Shown here piece by piece: positions 1-7,055 of a stretch of DNA of 64,000 nt. Positions within the stretch are counted from its first letter, which is position 1, and every line of letters begins with the position of its first letter. A program made the translations under genes and the position numbers. The stretch comes from an uncultured Clostridia bacterium (GTDB lineage: Bacteria > Bacillota > Clostridia > Oscillospirales > Oscillospiraceae). Under the pieces are notes generated by a model that was given only the letters and a program-made list of their open reading frames with translations, ran no database searches and was not told the origin of the DNA. The stretch is taken from positions 1-64,000 of the forward strand of contig CAMWFH010000007.1 of assembly GCA_947173485.1 (NCBI GenBank), read 5' to 3'.

Positions 1-2
1 TG

Positions 3-89
3 ATAAAAGTCATGGATCATCAGAAGATCGCAGAGGTCTTGCAGCTGCCTCTGGACTACGTCCGCTCGGTAGCGGACGGACGCCAATGA
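3..89 (+). CDS. C-terminal end of an unidentified protein (partial, enters from left edge)
   Basis: An open frame runs in from outside the window and stops with TGA at 87-89. The last residues (KIAEVLQLPLDYVRSV then ADGRQ) form a short amphipathic helix-like tail. Such tails occur at the C-terminus of Rpn-family nuclease/transposase proteins (one lies at 58.7-59.7 kb) and also resemble the end of small XRE regulators (LDYLxGRSD). An internal ATG at 12 could in principle start a 25-residue peptide, but no ribosome site precedes it. Identity cannot be decided from 28 residues. Confidence 0.4.
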   Translation: MKVMDHQKIAEVLQLPLDYVRSVADGRQ

Positions 90-99
90 CCCAAAAAGA

Positions 100-137
100 C
101 GGGCAGTTCACCGGCAGCTGCCCGCCTTCCTTATATA
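100..137 (+). terminator. Weak terminator-like hairpin after the partial gene
   Basis: CGGGCAG (100-106) pairs with CTGCCCG (118-124), followed by CCTTCCTTATATAA rather than a clean T-run. It sits just after the TGA at 87-89 and probably ends that transcript. Confidence 0.4.
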
Positions 138-158
138 ATAAAGCATAATAGCGCAAGC

Positions 159-186
159 AAAAGGGAGCAGGCTGGCCTGCTCCCTT
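159..186 (-). terminator. Intrinsic terminator of the plsX-acpP-rnc operon
   Basis: AAGGGAGCAGG (161-171) and CCTGCTCCCTT (176-186) form an 11-bp stem with a CTGG loop. On the minus strand it is followed by TTTTGCTTG. It begins 4 bases beyond the rnc stop codon. Confidence 0.8.
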
Positions 187-190
187 CCGT

Positions 191-871
191 TCATGTATCG
201 TTCCAATTTTCAAGGGCATCCTTAGCGGCGGCCTGCTCGGCCTCCTTCTTGCTGCGGCCGGTGCCGTGGCCTACGGACTGGCCGTTGATCAGCACCTCGA
301 ACTGAAAGACTTTATTATGGTCCGGGCCGCTCTCGCCGGTCTGCCGGTAGATCAGCACCCGGCCCTCCTCCCGCTGGACCAGCTCCTGTAGGGCCGTCTT
401 ATAGTCCCGGCGCTCCTCCACCCGGCGGGCGGCCGCGCCGCCTAAGATAGACCGGTGGATGATGCCGCTCACCGCCTCCAGGCCGCCGTCCAGATAGACC
501 GCAGCCAAGAGCGCCTCCACAGCATCGGCCAGGATGGACTGCCGCTGGCGTCCGCCGCCGGCCTCCTCGCCCCGCCCCAGGCGGAGACAGCGCCCTAAGT
601 CCCACTGGCAGGCCACCTCATAGAGGCTCTGCTCGCAGACCAGCGCCGCCCGCATCCGGGTGAGGTCCCCCTCCGGCAGGTGGGGGTAGGTGGTGAAGAG
701 ATGCCTGGCGGAGACGAAGCCCAGGATGGCGTCGCCCAAAAACTCCAGGCGCTCGTTGCTCTCCATCCCCCGGCCCCGGTGCTCATTGGCAAAGGAGCTG
801 TGATGCAGGGCCTGCTCCAGCAGGGAGCGGTCCCGAAAGATATACCCCAGATCTTTTTCCAACTGTTCCAT
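191..871 (-). CDS. rnc: Ribonuclease III
   Basis: Cuts double-stranded RNA in rRNA and mRNA maturation. The 226-residue protein has an N-terminal endonuclease domain (about 1-150) with the signature NERLEFLGDAILGF and the second acidic cluster in ADAVEALLAAVYLDGG, then a C-terminal dsRNA-binding domain (about 155-224) ending GRSKKEAEQAAAKDALE. An upstream ATG at 898 is possible, but the ATG at 871 is preceded by GGGAG at correct spacing and matches family length. It is the last gene of plsX-acpP-rnc, a common Firmicutes order. All catalytic acidic residues appear present. Confidence 0.95.
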   Translation of the reverse strand: MEQLEKDLGYIFRDRSLLEQALHHSSFANEHRGRGMESNERLEFLGDAILGFVSARHLFTTYPHLPEGDLTRMRAALVCEQSLYEVACQWDLGRCLRLGRGEEAGGGRQRQSILADAVEALLAAVYLDGGLEAVSGIIHRSILGGAAARRVEERRDYKTALQELVQREEGRVLIYRQTGESGPDHNKVFQFEVLINGQSVGHGTGRSKKEAEQAAAKDALENWNDT

Positions 872-911
872 GGTACGACTCTCCCTTTCACGGGTCATCT
901 TACCTCTTTGA

Positions 912-1154
912 TCATTTGTTCAGCTTGCTGCTGAGGAAATCCACGCAGTCGCCCACTGTGTGGAGGCTGGACAGCTCTTCCTCGCCGATCTCGCCCACAT
1001 CGAATTCCTCCTCGATGGCCATGACCAGCTCTACCAGGTCCACGGAGTCCGCGCCCAGATCGTCCTCGAAGGACGTCTCAAGCGTGATCTCCTCCGGGTC
1101 TGCGGCGAACTGCGTGGCGAGCATATCCTGCAATTTTGCGAACACATCGTTCAT
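912..1154 (-). CDS. acpP: Acyl carrier protein
   Basis: Carrier of growing acyl chains in cytosolic fatty acid synthesis. The 80-residue acidic protein contains the phosphopantetheine attachment site GADSVDLVEL (Ser at about residue 37). The start has a near-ideal AAGGAGGTGA ribosome site. It lies 40 bp upstream of rnc and downstream of plsX, the acyl-phosphate synthase, so the operon joins phospholipid precursor supply with RNA processing. A candidate activating phosphopantetheinyl transferase is encoded at 15.9 kb. Confidence 0.96.
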   Translation of the reverse strand: MNDVFAKLQDMLATQFAADPEEITLETSFEDDLGADSVDLVELVMAIEEEFDVGEIGEEELSSLHTVGDCVDFLSSKLNK

Positions 1155-1281
1155 CCCAGGTCACCTCCTTGGAAAATGATCCGGCCTTTGACAGTGCCGG
1201 TCCTCTCCATAGATGATACGGCAAAGCAGCCCTGCTGTCAAGAGAGAATTTCCATATCGTCCCCCTTTAGCGGCGGGGCGG

Positions 1282-1488
1282 TCATGACCGGGAGCGGGGG
1301 ACGAAGCCATCATCGAACAGGATGGGTCCATTCGCCTTTTCCCAGGCCTCGATGTGCCGGAGGATGAGCTGCTCGATCTCCTTGTTGGCGGACCGGCCGG
1401 ACCGGTCGGCAATGTATTTTAGTTTGTCCATGATCTCCGAAGAGATGCGCAGGCCATACTGCGGTTTCTTGTGTGGGGCGTTTGGCAT
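1282..1488 (-). CDS. Small ribbon-helix-helix (Arc/CopG-like) DNA-binding protein
   Basis: A 68-residue protein with a basic arm (PHKKPQ), a short strand (YGLRIS) and two helices (SEIMDKLKYIADRS, SANKEIEQLILRHIEAWE). This is the layout of Arc/CopG/MetJ-fold regulators that bind DNA as dimers. The ATG at 1488 is chosen because AAGGAGG lies 7 bases upstream; the in-frame ATG at 1563 would add a stretch with no ribosome site. It sits between plsX and acpP, where these genes are usually adjacent, behind a 150-bp gap full of repeats that may be its operator. Its target is unknown; autoregulation is an inference. Confidence 0.75.
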   Translation of the reverse strand: MPNAPHKKPQYGLRISSEIMDKLKYIADRSGRSANKEIEQLILRHIEAWEKANGPILFDDGFVPRSRS

Positions 1489-1638
1489 AGGTGCGGCCTC
1501 CTTACTGTCAATGTGACAACATAGTAACATGAAAAAAACTGTTTGAAAAGATACTGCCAACATATTGACAGCCAGTGAACGCTGTGCTAAAATATTGCCA
1601 ACAGGTGGTTATCCACCTGGAAGGAGGCTGACATGATC
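1489..1638. promoter_or_regulatory. Repeat-rich gap between plsX and the ribbon-helix-helix gene
   Basis: The 150-bp AT-rich gap holds direct repeats ATACTGCCAACA (1551-1562) and ATATTGCCAACA (1592-1603), 41 bp apart. It also holds an inverted pair, CTGTCAATGT near 1505 and ACATATTGACAG near 1560-1571. A 7-bp hairpin CAGGTGG/CCACCTG (1602-1619) lies just after plsX and could end its transcript. On the minus strand TACTAT with an upstream TTTCAA is a possible promoter for the regulator. Operator function is inferred from the repeats. Confidence 0.45.
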
Positions 1639-2658
1639 TTATTCCACCTTCATCTCGTCGATGTGGGCGGCGATGGCGTCGGCGATGCCGCTCTGGGCCA
1701 CGGCCTGGGCCTGGTAGATGGCGTTCTCGATGGCGCTGGCCTTGGAGGAGCCGTGGGCCTTGATCACCGGCTTGGAGATCCCCAGGAAGGGGGTGCCGCC
1801 GATGGCGTCCGGGTCCAGCCGGGCCTTGAAGTCCCGCAGGCCGCCCTTCACCAGCAGCGCCGCCAGCTTGGTGCCCATGTTCTTCATAAACAGCCCCTTG
1901 ACCTCCCGCCCCAGGAAGGAGGCGGTGCCCTCGATGGTCTTGAGCATGATGTTCCCGGAGTAGCCGTCGGCCACGATCACGTCGCAGCCCCCCTTCACCG
2001 CCTCCTTGGCCTCGATGTTGCCGGTGAAGTTGAGCCGCCCCGCCTCCCCCTGGGCCTTTAGGACCTGGTAGGTCTCCCGGCGGAGGGTGTCGCCCTTGCT
2101 GGGCTCGGCGCCGATGTTCAGCAGGCCCACCCGAGGGGAGGGGATCTGGAGCACCTGGGAGGCGTAGAAGCTGCCCAGGAAGGCGAACTGGGTCAGGTAC
2201 TCCACGCTGCACTCCGCGTTGGCCCCGCAGTCGATCAGCACGGCTTTACCGGCGGCGGTGGGGATCACCGGGGCCATGGCCGCCCGGCGGATGCCCCGGA
2301 TGCGCTTGACCACCAGAGTGGCGGCAGAGAGGAGGGCCCCGGTGCTGCCGGCGGAGACGAAGGCGTCCGCCTCGCCGTTTCGCACCATATTGAGCCCCAC
2401 GGTGATGGAGCTGTCCTTCTTGGTCTTGAAGGCGGTGGCAGGGTCGTCACAGATCTCGATGACCTCCGAGGCGTGGCGGATGGTCAGTCCCGCCGGCAGT
2501 TCCCGGACCCCCTCCGCCTCCAGGACCTTTCGGATCTCCTCCTCCCGGCCCACCAGCACCACCTCCAGGCCCCGCTTGGCGTTCACCGCCGGCAGGGCCC
2601 CTCTTACGATCTCCAGGGGGGCGAAGTCGCCGCCCATGGCGTCTACTGCGATACGCAT
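1639..2658 (-). CDS. plsX: Phosphate acyltransferase PlsX
   Basis: Converts acyl-ACP to acyl-phosphate, the donor used by PlsY in the first step of phospholipid synthesis; peripheral membrane enzyme. The 339-residue protein has the family start MRIAVDAMGGDFAP, the central ADAFVSAGSTGALL motif, and the ADGYSGNIMLKTIEG and GGTPFLGI segments of the PlsX fold. Length is normal. It starts 16 bp after the trmFO stop, behind AGGAGGATG, so it is cotranscribed with trmFO. The first downstream gene is the ribbon-helix-helix regulator rather than fabD or acpP. Confidence 0.95.
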   Translation of the reverse strand: MRIAVDAMGGDFAPLEIVRGALPAVNAKRGLEVVLVGREEEIRKVLEAEGVRELPAGLTIRHASEVIEICDDPATAFKTKKDSSITVGLNMVRNGEADAFVSAGSTGALLSAATLVVKRIRGIRRAAMAPVIPTAAGKAVLIDCGANAECSVEYLTQFAFLGSFYASQVLQIPSPRVGLLNIGAEPSKGDTLRRETYQVLKAQGEAGRLNFTGNIEAKEAVKGGCDVIVADGYSGNIMLKTIEGTASFLGREVKGLFMKNMGTKLAALLVKGGLRDFKARLDPDAIGGTPFLGISKPVIKAHGSSKASAIENAIYQAQAVAQSGIADAIAAHIDEMKVE

Positions 2659-2674
2659 GGCGCATCCTCCTTTA

Positions 2675-3964
2675 TCAGAGCGTCAGGCCGCTGACGATCT
2701 CCAGGGACCGGCGGCTCAGCTCCGCGTTCTTGTTCCGCTTGCCCCGGACCTTGTAGCCCAAGGGCGGGATGATGCCGAAATTGATGTTCATGGGCTGGAA
2801 GTTCGTCACGCTGGTATTGCTGACATACAGCCCCAGGGCCCCGATGGCGGTCTCCGCCGGGAAGTCCACCGGCGGCTCCCCCCGGAGGCGGCGGGCCAGC
2901 TCCACCCCCGCCAGAAAGCCGGAGGCGGCGCTCTCCACATAGCCCTCCACCCCGGTCATCTGGCCGGCAAAGACCAGCCGGGGGAGGGCCTTTAAGCGGT
3001 AGTAGCGGTCCAAGAGCCGGGGGCCGTCCAGGTAGGTGTTCCGGTGCATGACGCCGTAGCGGACGAACTCCGCCTCCCGGAGGGCCGGCACCATGGAGAA
3101 CACCCGCTTCTGCTCCGGCCAGCGGAGGTGGGTCTGGAAGCCCACCAGGTTGTAGATGGTCCCCTGGGCGTTGTCCCGGCGGAGCTGGACCACGGCGTAG
3201 GGCTCCTTTCCCGTCCTGGGGTCCCGGAGGCCACGGGGCTTCAGGGGGCCGTAGCGGAGGGTGTCCAGGCCCCGGCGGGCCATCACCTCCACCGGCATAC
3301 AGCCCTCAAAGACCCCGCTGTCCTCAAAGCCGTGGACCTCCGCCTCCTGGGCGGAGACCAGCTCGGTCCAGAAGGCGGCGTACTCCGCTTCCGTCAGGGG
3401 GCAGTTGATATAGTCGGCGGTGCCCTTGTCGTAGCGGGAGGCGAACCAGGCGGAGCCCATGTCCACGCTGTCGAAAGTGACCAGAGGGGCGGCGGCATCG
3501 TAGAAGTGGAGGGTCCGGTCCAAGAAGCCGGCCAGGTGGTCCGCCAGGGCGTCGGAGGTCAGGGGACCGGTGGCCACGATCACGTCCCCCTCCGGCAGGG
3601 AGGTCACCTCCCCGGTGTGGATGGCGATCTGGGGATGGGCCCTGAGCTTCTCCGTCACATAGCGGGCGAAGCCCTCCCGGTCCACCGCCAGGGCCCCGCC
3701 GGCGGCCACCCGGGTGGCGTCCGCCGCCTCCAGGATGAGACTGCCCAAACGCCGCAGCTCCTCCTTCAATAGGCCCACCGCGTTCTCCAGCTGGTCGGAC
3801 CGGAGGGAGTTGGAGCAGACCAGCTCGGCGAAGTCGCCGCTCACATGGGCCGGCGTCCGCTTCTCGGGCTTCATCTCCCACAGCGCCACGCTGACGCCCC
3901 GCTGGGCCAGCTGCCATGCCGCCTCGCTCCCCGCCAGCCCCGCGCCGATGACTGTCGCGTTCAT
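2675..3964 (-). CDS. trmFO: Folate-dependent tRNA (uracil-5)-methyltransferase TrmFO
   Basis: Makes m5U54 in the tRNA T-loop, using methylenetetrahydrofolate and FADH2. The 429-residue protein begins with the FAD-binding motif [14 protein letters not shown] and carries the characteristic [23 protein letters not shown] and [16 protein letters not shown] segments. Its ATG overlaps the stop of the upstream XRE regulator (ATGA), indicating translational coupling. TrmFO is the Firmicutes alternative to TrmA. Confidence 0.95.
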   Translation of the reverse strand: MNATVIGAGLAGSEAAWQLAQRGVSVALWEMKPEKRTPAHVSGDFAELVCSNSLRSDQLENAVGLLKEELRRLGSLILEAADATRVAAGGALAVDREGFARYVTEKLRAHPQIAIHTGEVTSLPEGDVIVATGPLTSDALADHLAGFLDRTLHFYDAAAPLVTFDSVDMGSAWFASRYDKGTADYINCPLTEAEYAAFWTELVSAQEAEVHGFEDSGVFEGCMPVEVMARRGLDTLRYGPLKPRGLRDPRTGKEPYAVVQLRRDNAQGTIYNLVGFQTHLRWPEQKRVFSMVPALREAEFVRYGVMHRNTYLDGPRLLDRYYRLKALPRLVFAGQMTGVEGYVESAASGFLAGVELARRLRGEPPVDFPAETAIGALGLYVSNTSVTNFQPMNINFGIIPPLGYKVRGKRNKNAELSRRSLEIVSGLTL

Positions 3965-4206
3965 GTCTCTTCCTCCCCCTGATGCGGCTGGACGATCTCC
4001 GGGCAGTCGCTGCGGCCCACCAGATAGTCCAGAGAGACCTGGAAGTAGTCCGCCAGTAGCAGCAGGCCGGCGAAGTTGGGGTATCGTCCACCGTTCTCAT
4101 AGTACTGATAGGCCCGCAGAGTGAGCCCCAGATAGTCTGCCAGCTCCCTCGCCGTGCAGTCCTGCTCAATTCGCAATTTTTTCAACCGAACAGAAAACAA
4201 ATTCAT
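3961..4206 (-). CDS. XRE-family regulator 1, heads the trmFO-plsX operon
   Basis: An 81-residue helix-turn-helix protein ([20 protein letters not shown] as helices 1-2, [19 protein letters not shown] as recognition part) ending with [17 protein letters not shown]. It lacks a sensory domain. Its stop overlaps the trmFO start, so it is the first gene of a housekeeping operon. It diverges from a small ORF at 4277, whose promoter contains a good palindrome likely bound by this protein. A clear paralog in the same arrangement lies at 9262-9471. The regulated process is unknown. Confidence 0.85.
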   Translation of the reverse strand: MNLFSVRLKKLRIEQDCTARELADYLGLTLRAYQYYENGGRYPNFAGLLLLADYFQVSLDYLVGRSDCPEIVQPHQGEEET

Positions 4207-4215
4207 AAACAGTCC

Positions 4216-4244
4216 TTGACTTTTTCATGTTCATTTGCTAAAAT
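4216..4244 (+). promoter_or_regulatory. Sigma-A promoter of small gene 1
   Basis: TTGACT (4216-4221), a 17-bp spacer and TAAAAT (4239-4244) match the vegetative consensus, about 33 bp upstream of the ATG at 4277. The -35 lies next to the ribosome site of the divergent XRE gene. Confidence 0.75.
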
Positions 4245-4257
4245 GAACATCATGTTC
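4227..4257. promoter_or_regulatory. Candidate XRE operator with overlapping palindromes
   Basis: ATGTTCATTT (4227-4236) and AAATGAACAT (4241-4250) are a perfect 10-bp inverted repeat with a 4-bp centre covering the -10. GAACAT (4245-4250) forms a second perfect palindrome with ATGTTC (4252-4257). The three ATGTTC half sites suggest cooperative repression by XRE regulator 1. Confidence 0.65.
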
Positions 4258-4276
4258 TCAAAAGGATGGTATTCTT

Positions 4277-4525
4277 ATGACGCCCTTACAAGAAAAACTC
4301 TACCGGTACTTATGGGAGCGGCCCGGCGTGTGGGGCGACAGCGCCCTGCTGGAGGCGGAGCGCATGGCCGACGGCCTGGAGCGCCGCCTGCGGCAGGAAC
4401 TGGCTCCGGCCCAGCGGAAGCTCCTGGAGAGCCTGCTGGAGCAGAAGGACATCTGCGCCGATATCCGCGCCGAGGCGGTGTTCTGCGCCGCCCTCACCCT
4501 GGGGCGGGAGCTGGCCCAGCTGTAG
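4277..4525 (+). CDS. Small helical protein 1, divergent partner of XRE1
   Basis: Unrecognised 82-residue protein, predicted all-helical and charged, starting MTPLQEKLYRYLWE and ending VFCAALTLGRELAQL. The ribosome site AAAGGAT precedes ATG 4277. A paralog at 9545-9799 shares the MTPxQ start, a central EPxxR/APAQR-KLLE-like helix and the ending AVFxAALxLGxEMxxM/L. The ending is reminiscent of the DUF6809 group of small Firmicutes proteins, but that link is weak. There is no signal peptide or membrane segment. It converges on topA with a 3-bp gap. It may be the controlled output of, or a binding partner for, the XRE regulator. Confidence 0.75.
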   Translation: MTPLQEKLYRYLWERPGVWGDSALLEAERMADGLERRLRQELAPAQRKLLESLLEQKDICADIRAEAVFCAALTLGRELAQL

Positions 4526-4528
4526 GGG

Positions 4529-6886
4529 TCACGTCTTTTTGGCCGCTGTTTTCTTGGCCGCGGCGGTCTTTGGGGCGGCCTTCTTCGTTGTAGTGGCCTT
4601 CTTGGCCGCTGCCGTCTTTTTAGCGGAGGCCGTTTTCACAGCGGCCTTTTTGACAGGCGCCTTTTTGGCGGCGGGTTTTTTCTCAGCCTTCTCCGGCGCG
4701 CTCTCTCCGGCCTCGCCGCTCTCACCAGCCGGGGCTTCGGCAGCCGGCTTCTTCTGGTAGCCGCCCCGCCGCTCCTCCGGGGTGAAGTTCTCGCACTGCT
4801 CGTTGATGCAGAAGGGCTTCCTGGCCCCCCGGCCCGCCTTCTTGAACATGGTCTGGCCGCAGACGGGGCAGTCGTCCTTCACCGGCGTGTCCCAGGTCAT
4901 GAAGTCGCACTTCATCGCCTCGTTGCGGCTGCCCAGATGCTCACAGCAGTAGTAGGTGTACTGCTTGTTGTTCTTCTTGCTGACGCCGCTGCGCTTCATC
5001 AGCCGCCCGCCGCACTTGGGGCACCGTCCCGGCATCTCCACCACCAAGGGCTTGGTGAAGGTACACTCCGGGTACCCCGGACAGGCCAGGAACTGGCCGA
5101 ACCGGCCAAATTTGATGACCATCTTCCGGCCGCACAGGTCGCAGACCTCGTCGCTCTCCACATCGGGCACCTTCAGATGGACCCCCTCCAGGTCCGCCTC
5201 CGCCTGCTTCAGGTCGTTCTCGAACCCGTCATAGAACTGCCGGAGGATGGCGTGCCAGTCGGCCTTGCCGGTCTCCACCTCGTCCAGGCTCTGCTCCATG
5301 CTGGCGGTGAAGCCCATGTCCACGATGTTGGAGAACTTGTCGCACATCAGCCCGTTGACCACCTCCCCCAGGGGGGTGCTCTTGAGGTACTTCCCCTCCT
5401 TGGCCACATACATCCGGTCCAGGATGGTGCTGACCGTGGGGGCATAGGTGGAGGGCCGGCCGATGCCGTTCTCCTCCATGGCCCGGATGAGGCTGGCGTC
5501 GGTGTAGCGGGCGGGGGGCTGGGTGAAGTGCTGGTCCTTGCCGTAGCCCTGGCAGGTGAGGGCCTGGCCCTGGGCCAGGGGGGGCAGGGGGGAGGTCTTT
5601 TCTTCCTTCTCCTCGTCCCGGCCCTCCTCGTAGACCGCCGTGTAGCCGGCGAATTTCAGGCTGGCGGCGGTGGCCCGGAACTGGTGGTCCGCCGCGGAGA
5701 CCTCCAGGGAGACGCTGTCATAGACGGCGTTGGCCATCTGGCAGGCCAGAAAGCGGCTCCAGATCAGCTTGTAGAGCCGGTACTGGTCGTTGGTCAGGTC
5801 CCCCTTCACCGACTCCGGCGTCAGCTCCACGATGCTGGGCCGGATGGCCTCATGGGCGTCCTGGGCGTTGGCCTTGGCCTTGTAGCGCCGGGTAGTGGGG
5901 GGGTAGTAGTCCTGCCCGTAGCGGCCCAGGATGAACTGCTTGGCGGCGGTCAGGGCCTCCTCGCTGAGGCGCAGGGAGTCGGTCCGCATATAGGTGATCA
6001 GGCCGATGGTGCCCTCTCCGGCGATGTCCACCCCCTCGTAGAGCTGCTGGGCGATGGCCATGGTCCGCCGGGGGGTCATGTTCAGCTTCCAGCTGGCCTC
6101 CTGCTGGAGGGTGGAGGTGGTGAAGGGGGGCGCGGGGGAGCGATGCTTGTCCTGGCGCTTCAGGGCGGTGACGGTGAAGGGGCTCTGGCCGATGGCGGCG
6201 ATGACCCCGTCCACCTCCGCCTCCGTGGCCAGGGGACGCTTCTTGCCGTGTTCCCCGTGGTAGCGGGCGGTGAAGGGGACCTTGCCGTCGGTGAGGCGCA
6301 CGTCCAGGGTCCAATACTCCTCCGGCTGGAAGGACTGGATGGCCTTCTCCCGCTCGCAGACCATCCGGGTGGCCACGGACTGGACCCGCCCGGCGGACAG
6401 CCCCTGACGCACCTTCTTCCACAGCAGGGGGGAGAGCTGGTAGCCCACGATCCTATCCAGGATGCGCCGGGCCTGCTGGGCGTCCACCAGGTTCTGGTCG
6501 ATGTCCCGTGGGGCGGCGATGGAGGCGTTGACCACCGCCTTGGTGATCTCGTTGAAGGTCACCCGCCGGGCCTTCTCGTCGCTGAGGCCCAGAAGCTCCT
6601 TCAGGTGCCAGCTGATGGCCTCCCCTTCCCGGTCCGGGTCGGTGGCCAGGTAGACCCGCTCGCTCTCCGTAGCGGAGCGGCGCAGGTCCCGGATGATCTC
6701 CTCTTTGCCCTTGATGGGCTTGTAGTCCGGGGCGAAATCGTTCTCCAGATCCACCCCCAGCTTGCTTTTGGGCAGGTCCCGCAGGTGGCCCATGCAGGCT
6801 TTCACCTCATAACCGCTGCCCAGGTATTTTCCGATCGTTTTGGCCTTCGCGGGTGACTCCACGATGACCAGGCTCTTGCTCGCCAT
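4529..6886 (-). CDS. topA: DNA topoisomerase I with lysine/alanine-rich tail
   Basis: Relaxes negative supercoils through a 5'-phosphotyrosine intermediate. The 785-residue protein has an N-terminal Toprim domain (SLVIVESPAKAKTIGKYLG, then ATDPDREGEAISWHL), the active-site stretch GLITYMRTDSLRLS (Tyr near residue 297), and C-terminal zinc ribbons (CDLCGRK...CPGYPEC; CPKCGG...; CPVCGQ...CINEQC). The last roughly 60 residues are a low-complexity KKAA/KKTA tail like that of histone H1, found in some bacterial topoisomerases. It is last in the XRE2-methyltransferase-dprA-topA line. Its ribosome site GGAGG lies inside a 39-bp repeat. Confidence 0.96.
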   Translation of the reverse strand: MASKSLVIVESPAKAKTIGKYLGSGYEVKACMGHLRDLPKSKLGVDLENDFAPDYKPIKGKEEIIRDLRRSATESERVYLATDPDREGEAISWHLKELLGLSDEKARRVTFNEITKAVVNASIAAPRDIDQNLVDAQQARRILDRIVGYQLSPLLWKKVRQGLSAGRVQSVATRMVCEREKAIQSFQPEEYWTLDVRLTDGKVPFTARYHGEHGKKRPLATEAEVDGVIAAIGQSPFTVTALKRQDKHRSPAPPFTTSTLQQEASWKLNMTPRRTMAIAQQLYEGVDIAGEGTIGLITYMRTDSLRLSEEALTAAKQFILGRYGQDYYPPTTRRYKAKANAQDAHEAIRPSIVELTPESVKGDLTNDQYRLYKLIWSRFLACQMANAVYDSVSLEVSAADHQFRATAASLKFAGYTAVYEEGRDEEKEEKTSPLPPLAQGQALTCQGYGKDQHFTQPPARYTDASLIRAMEENGIGRPSTYAPTVSTILDRMYVAKEGKYLKSTPLGEVVNGLMCDKFSNIVDMGFTASMEQSLDEVETGKADWHAILRQFYDGFENDLKQAEADLEGVHLKVPDVESDEVCDLCGRKMVIKFGRFGQFLACPGYPECTFTKPLVVEMPGRCPKCGGRLMKRSGVSKKNNKQYTYYCCEHLGSRNEAMKCDFMTWDTPVKDDCPVCGQTMFKKAGRGARKPFCINEQCENFTPEERRGGYQKKPAAEAPAGESGEAGESAPEKAEKKPAAKKAPVKKAAVKTASAKKTAAAKKATTTKKAAPKTAAAKKTAAKKT

Positions 6887-6891
6887 ATTGC

Positions 6892-6930
6892 CCTCCGTGC
6901 GCCTACAGGCGTGAGTTTGATGATCTTAAA
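6892..6930. repeat. 39-bp direct repeat, copy 1 (carries topA ribosome site)
   Basis: Matches 6992-7030 at 35 of 39 positions, exactly 100 bp apart. On the minus strand it ends CACGGAGG just before the topA start, so it supplies that gene's Shine-Dalgarno. It contains a small CGCC-ACAGGCG dyad. Confidence 0.8.
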
Positions 6931-6944
6931 GAATAGATCTTTTC

Positions 6945-6975
6945 TGTCCCCCTCCCCCGGAGGGGGAGGGGGACA
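6945..6975. repeat. Perfect GC-rich inverted repeat between dprA and topA
   Basis: A 13-bp stem of C-runs and G-runs (6946-6958 with 6962-6974), extendable by one T-A pair, with a three-base GGA loop. Neither side is followed by a T-run, so a normal terminator is unlikely. RNA processing or a REP-like element are possible. Confidence 0.7.
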
Positions 6976-6991
6976 CATATTTTGTGGATCT

Positions 6992-7030
6992 CCTCCGTGC
7001 GCCCACAGGCGCGCGTTTGGTGATCTTAAA
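6992..7030. repeat. 39-bp direct repeat, copy 2
   Basis: Second copy of the element at 6892-6930, also carrying GGAGG on the minus strand. The two copies flank the GC-rich inverted repeat symmetrically within the 169-bp dprA-topA gap. Confidence 0.8.
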
Positions 7031-7055
7031 ATAAATTTCTTTATAGCGATCTGCG

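Noticed and set aside
4530..4680. Tandem DNA repeat separate from topA
   Set aside because: In-frame Lys/Ala codons of the topA C-terminal tail explain it.
4937..6856. 639-residue open frame on the plus strand opposite topA
   Set aside because: Fully antisense to topA, rich in Gly/Leu/Val/His from GC-rich codons, no ribosome site and no recognisable domain.
6892..7030. 39-bp repeats as a two-unit CRISPR
   Set aside because: Only two copies, imperfect, separated by a hairpin and tied to the topA ribosome site; no cas genes.
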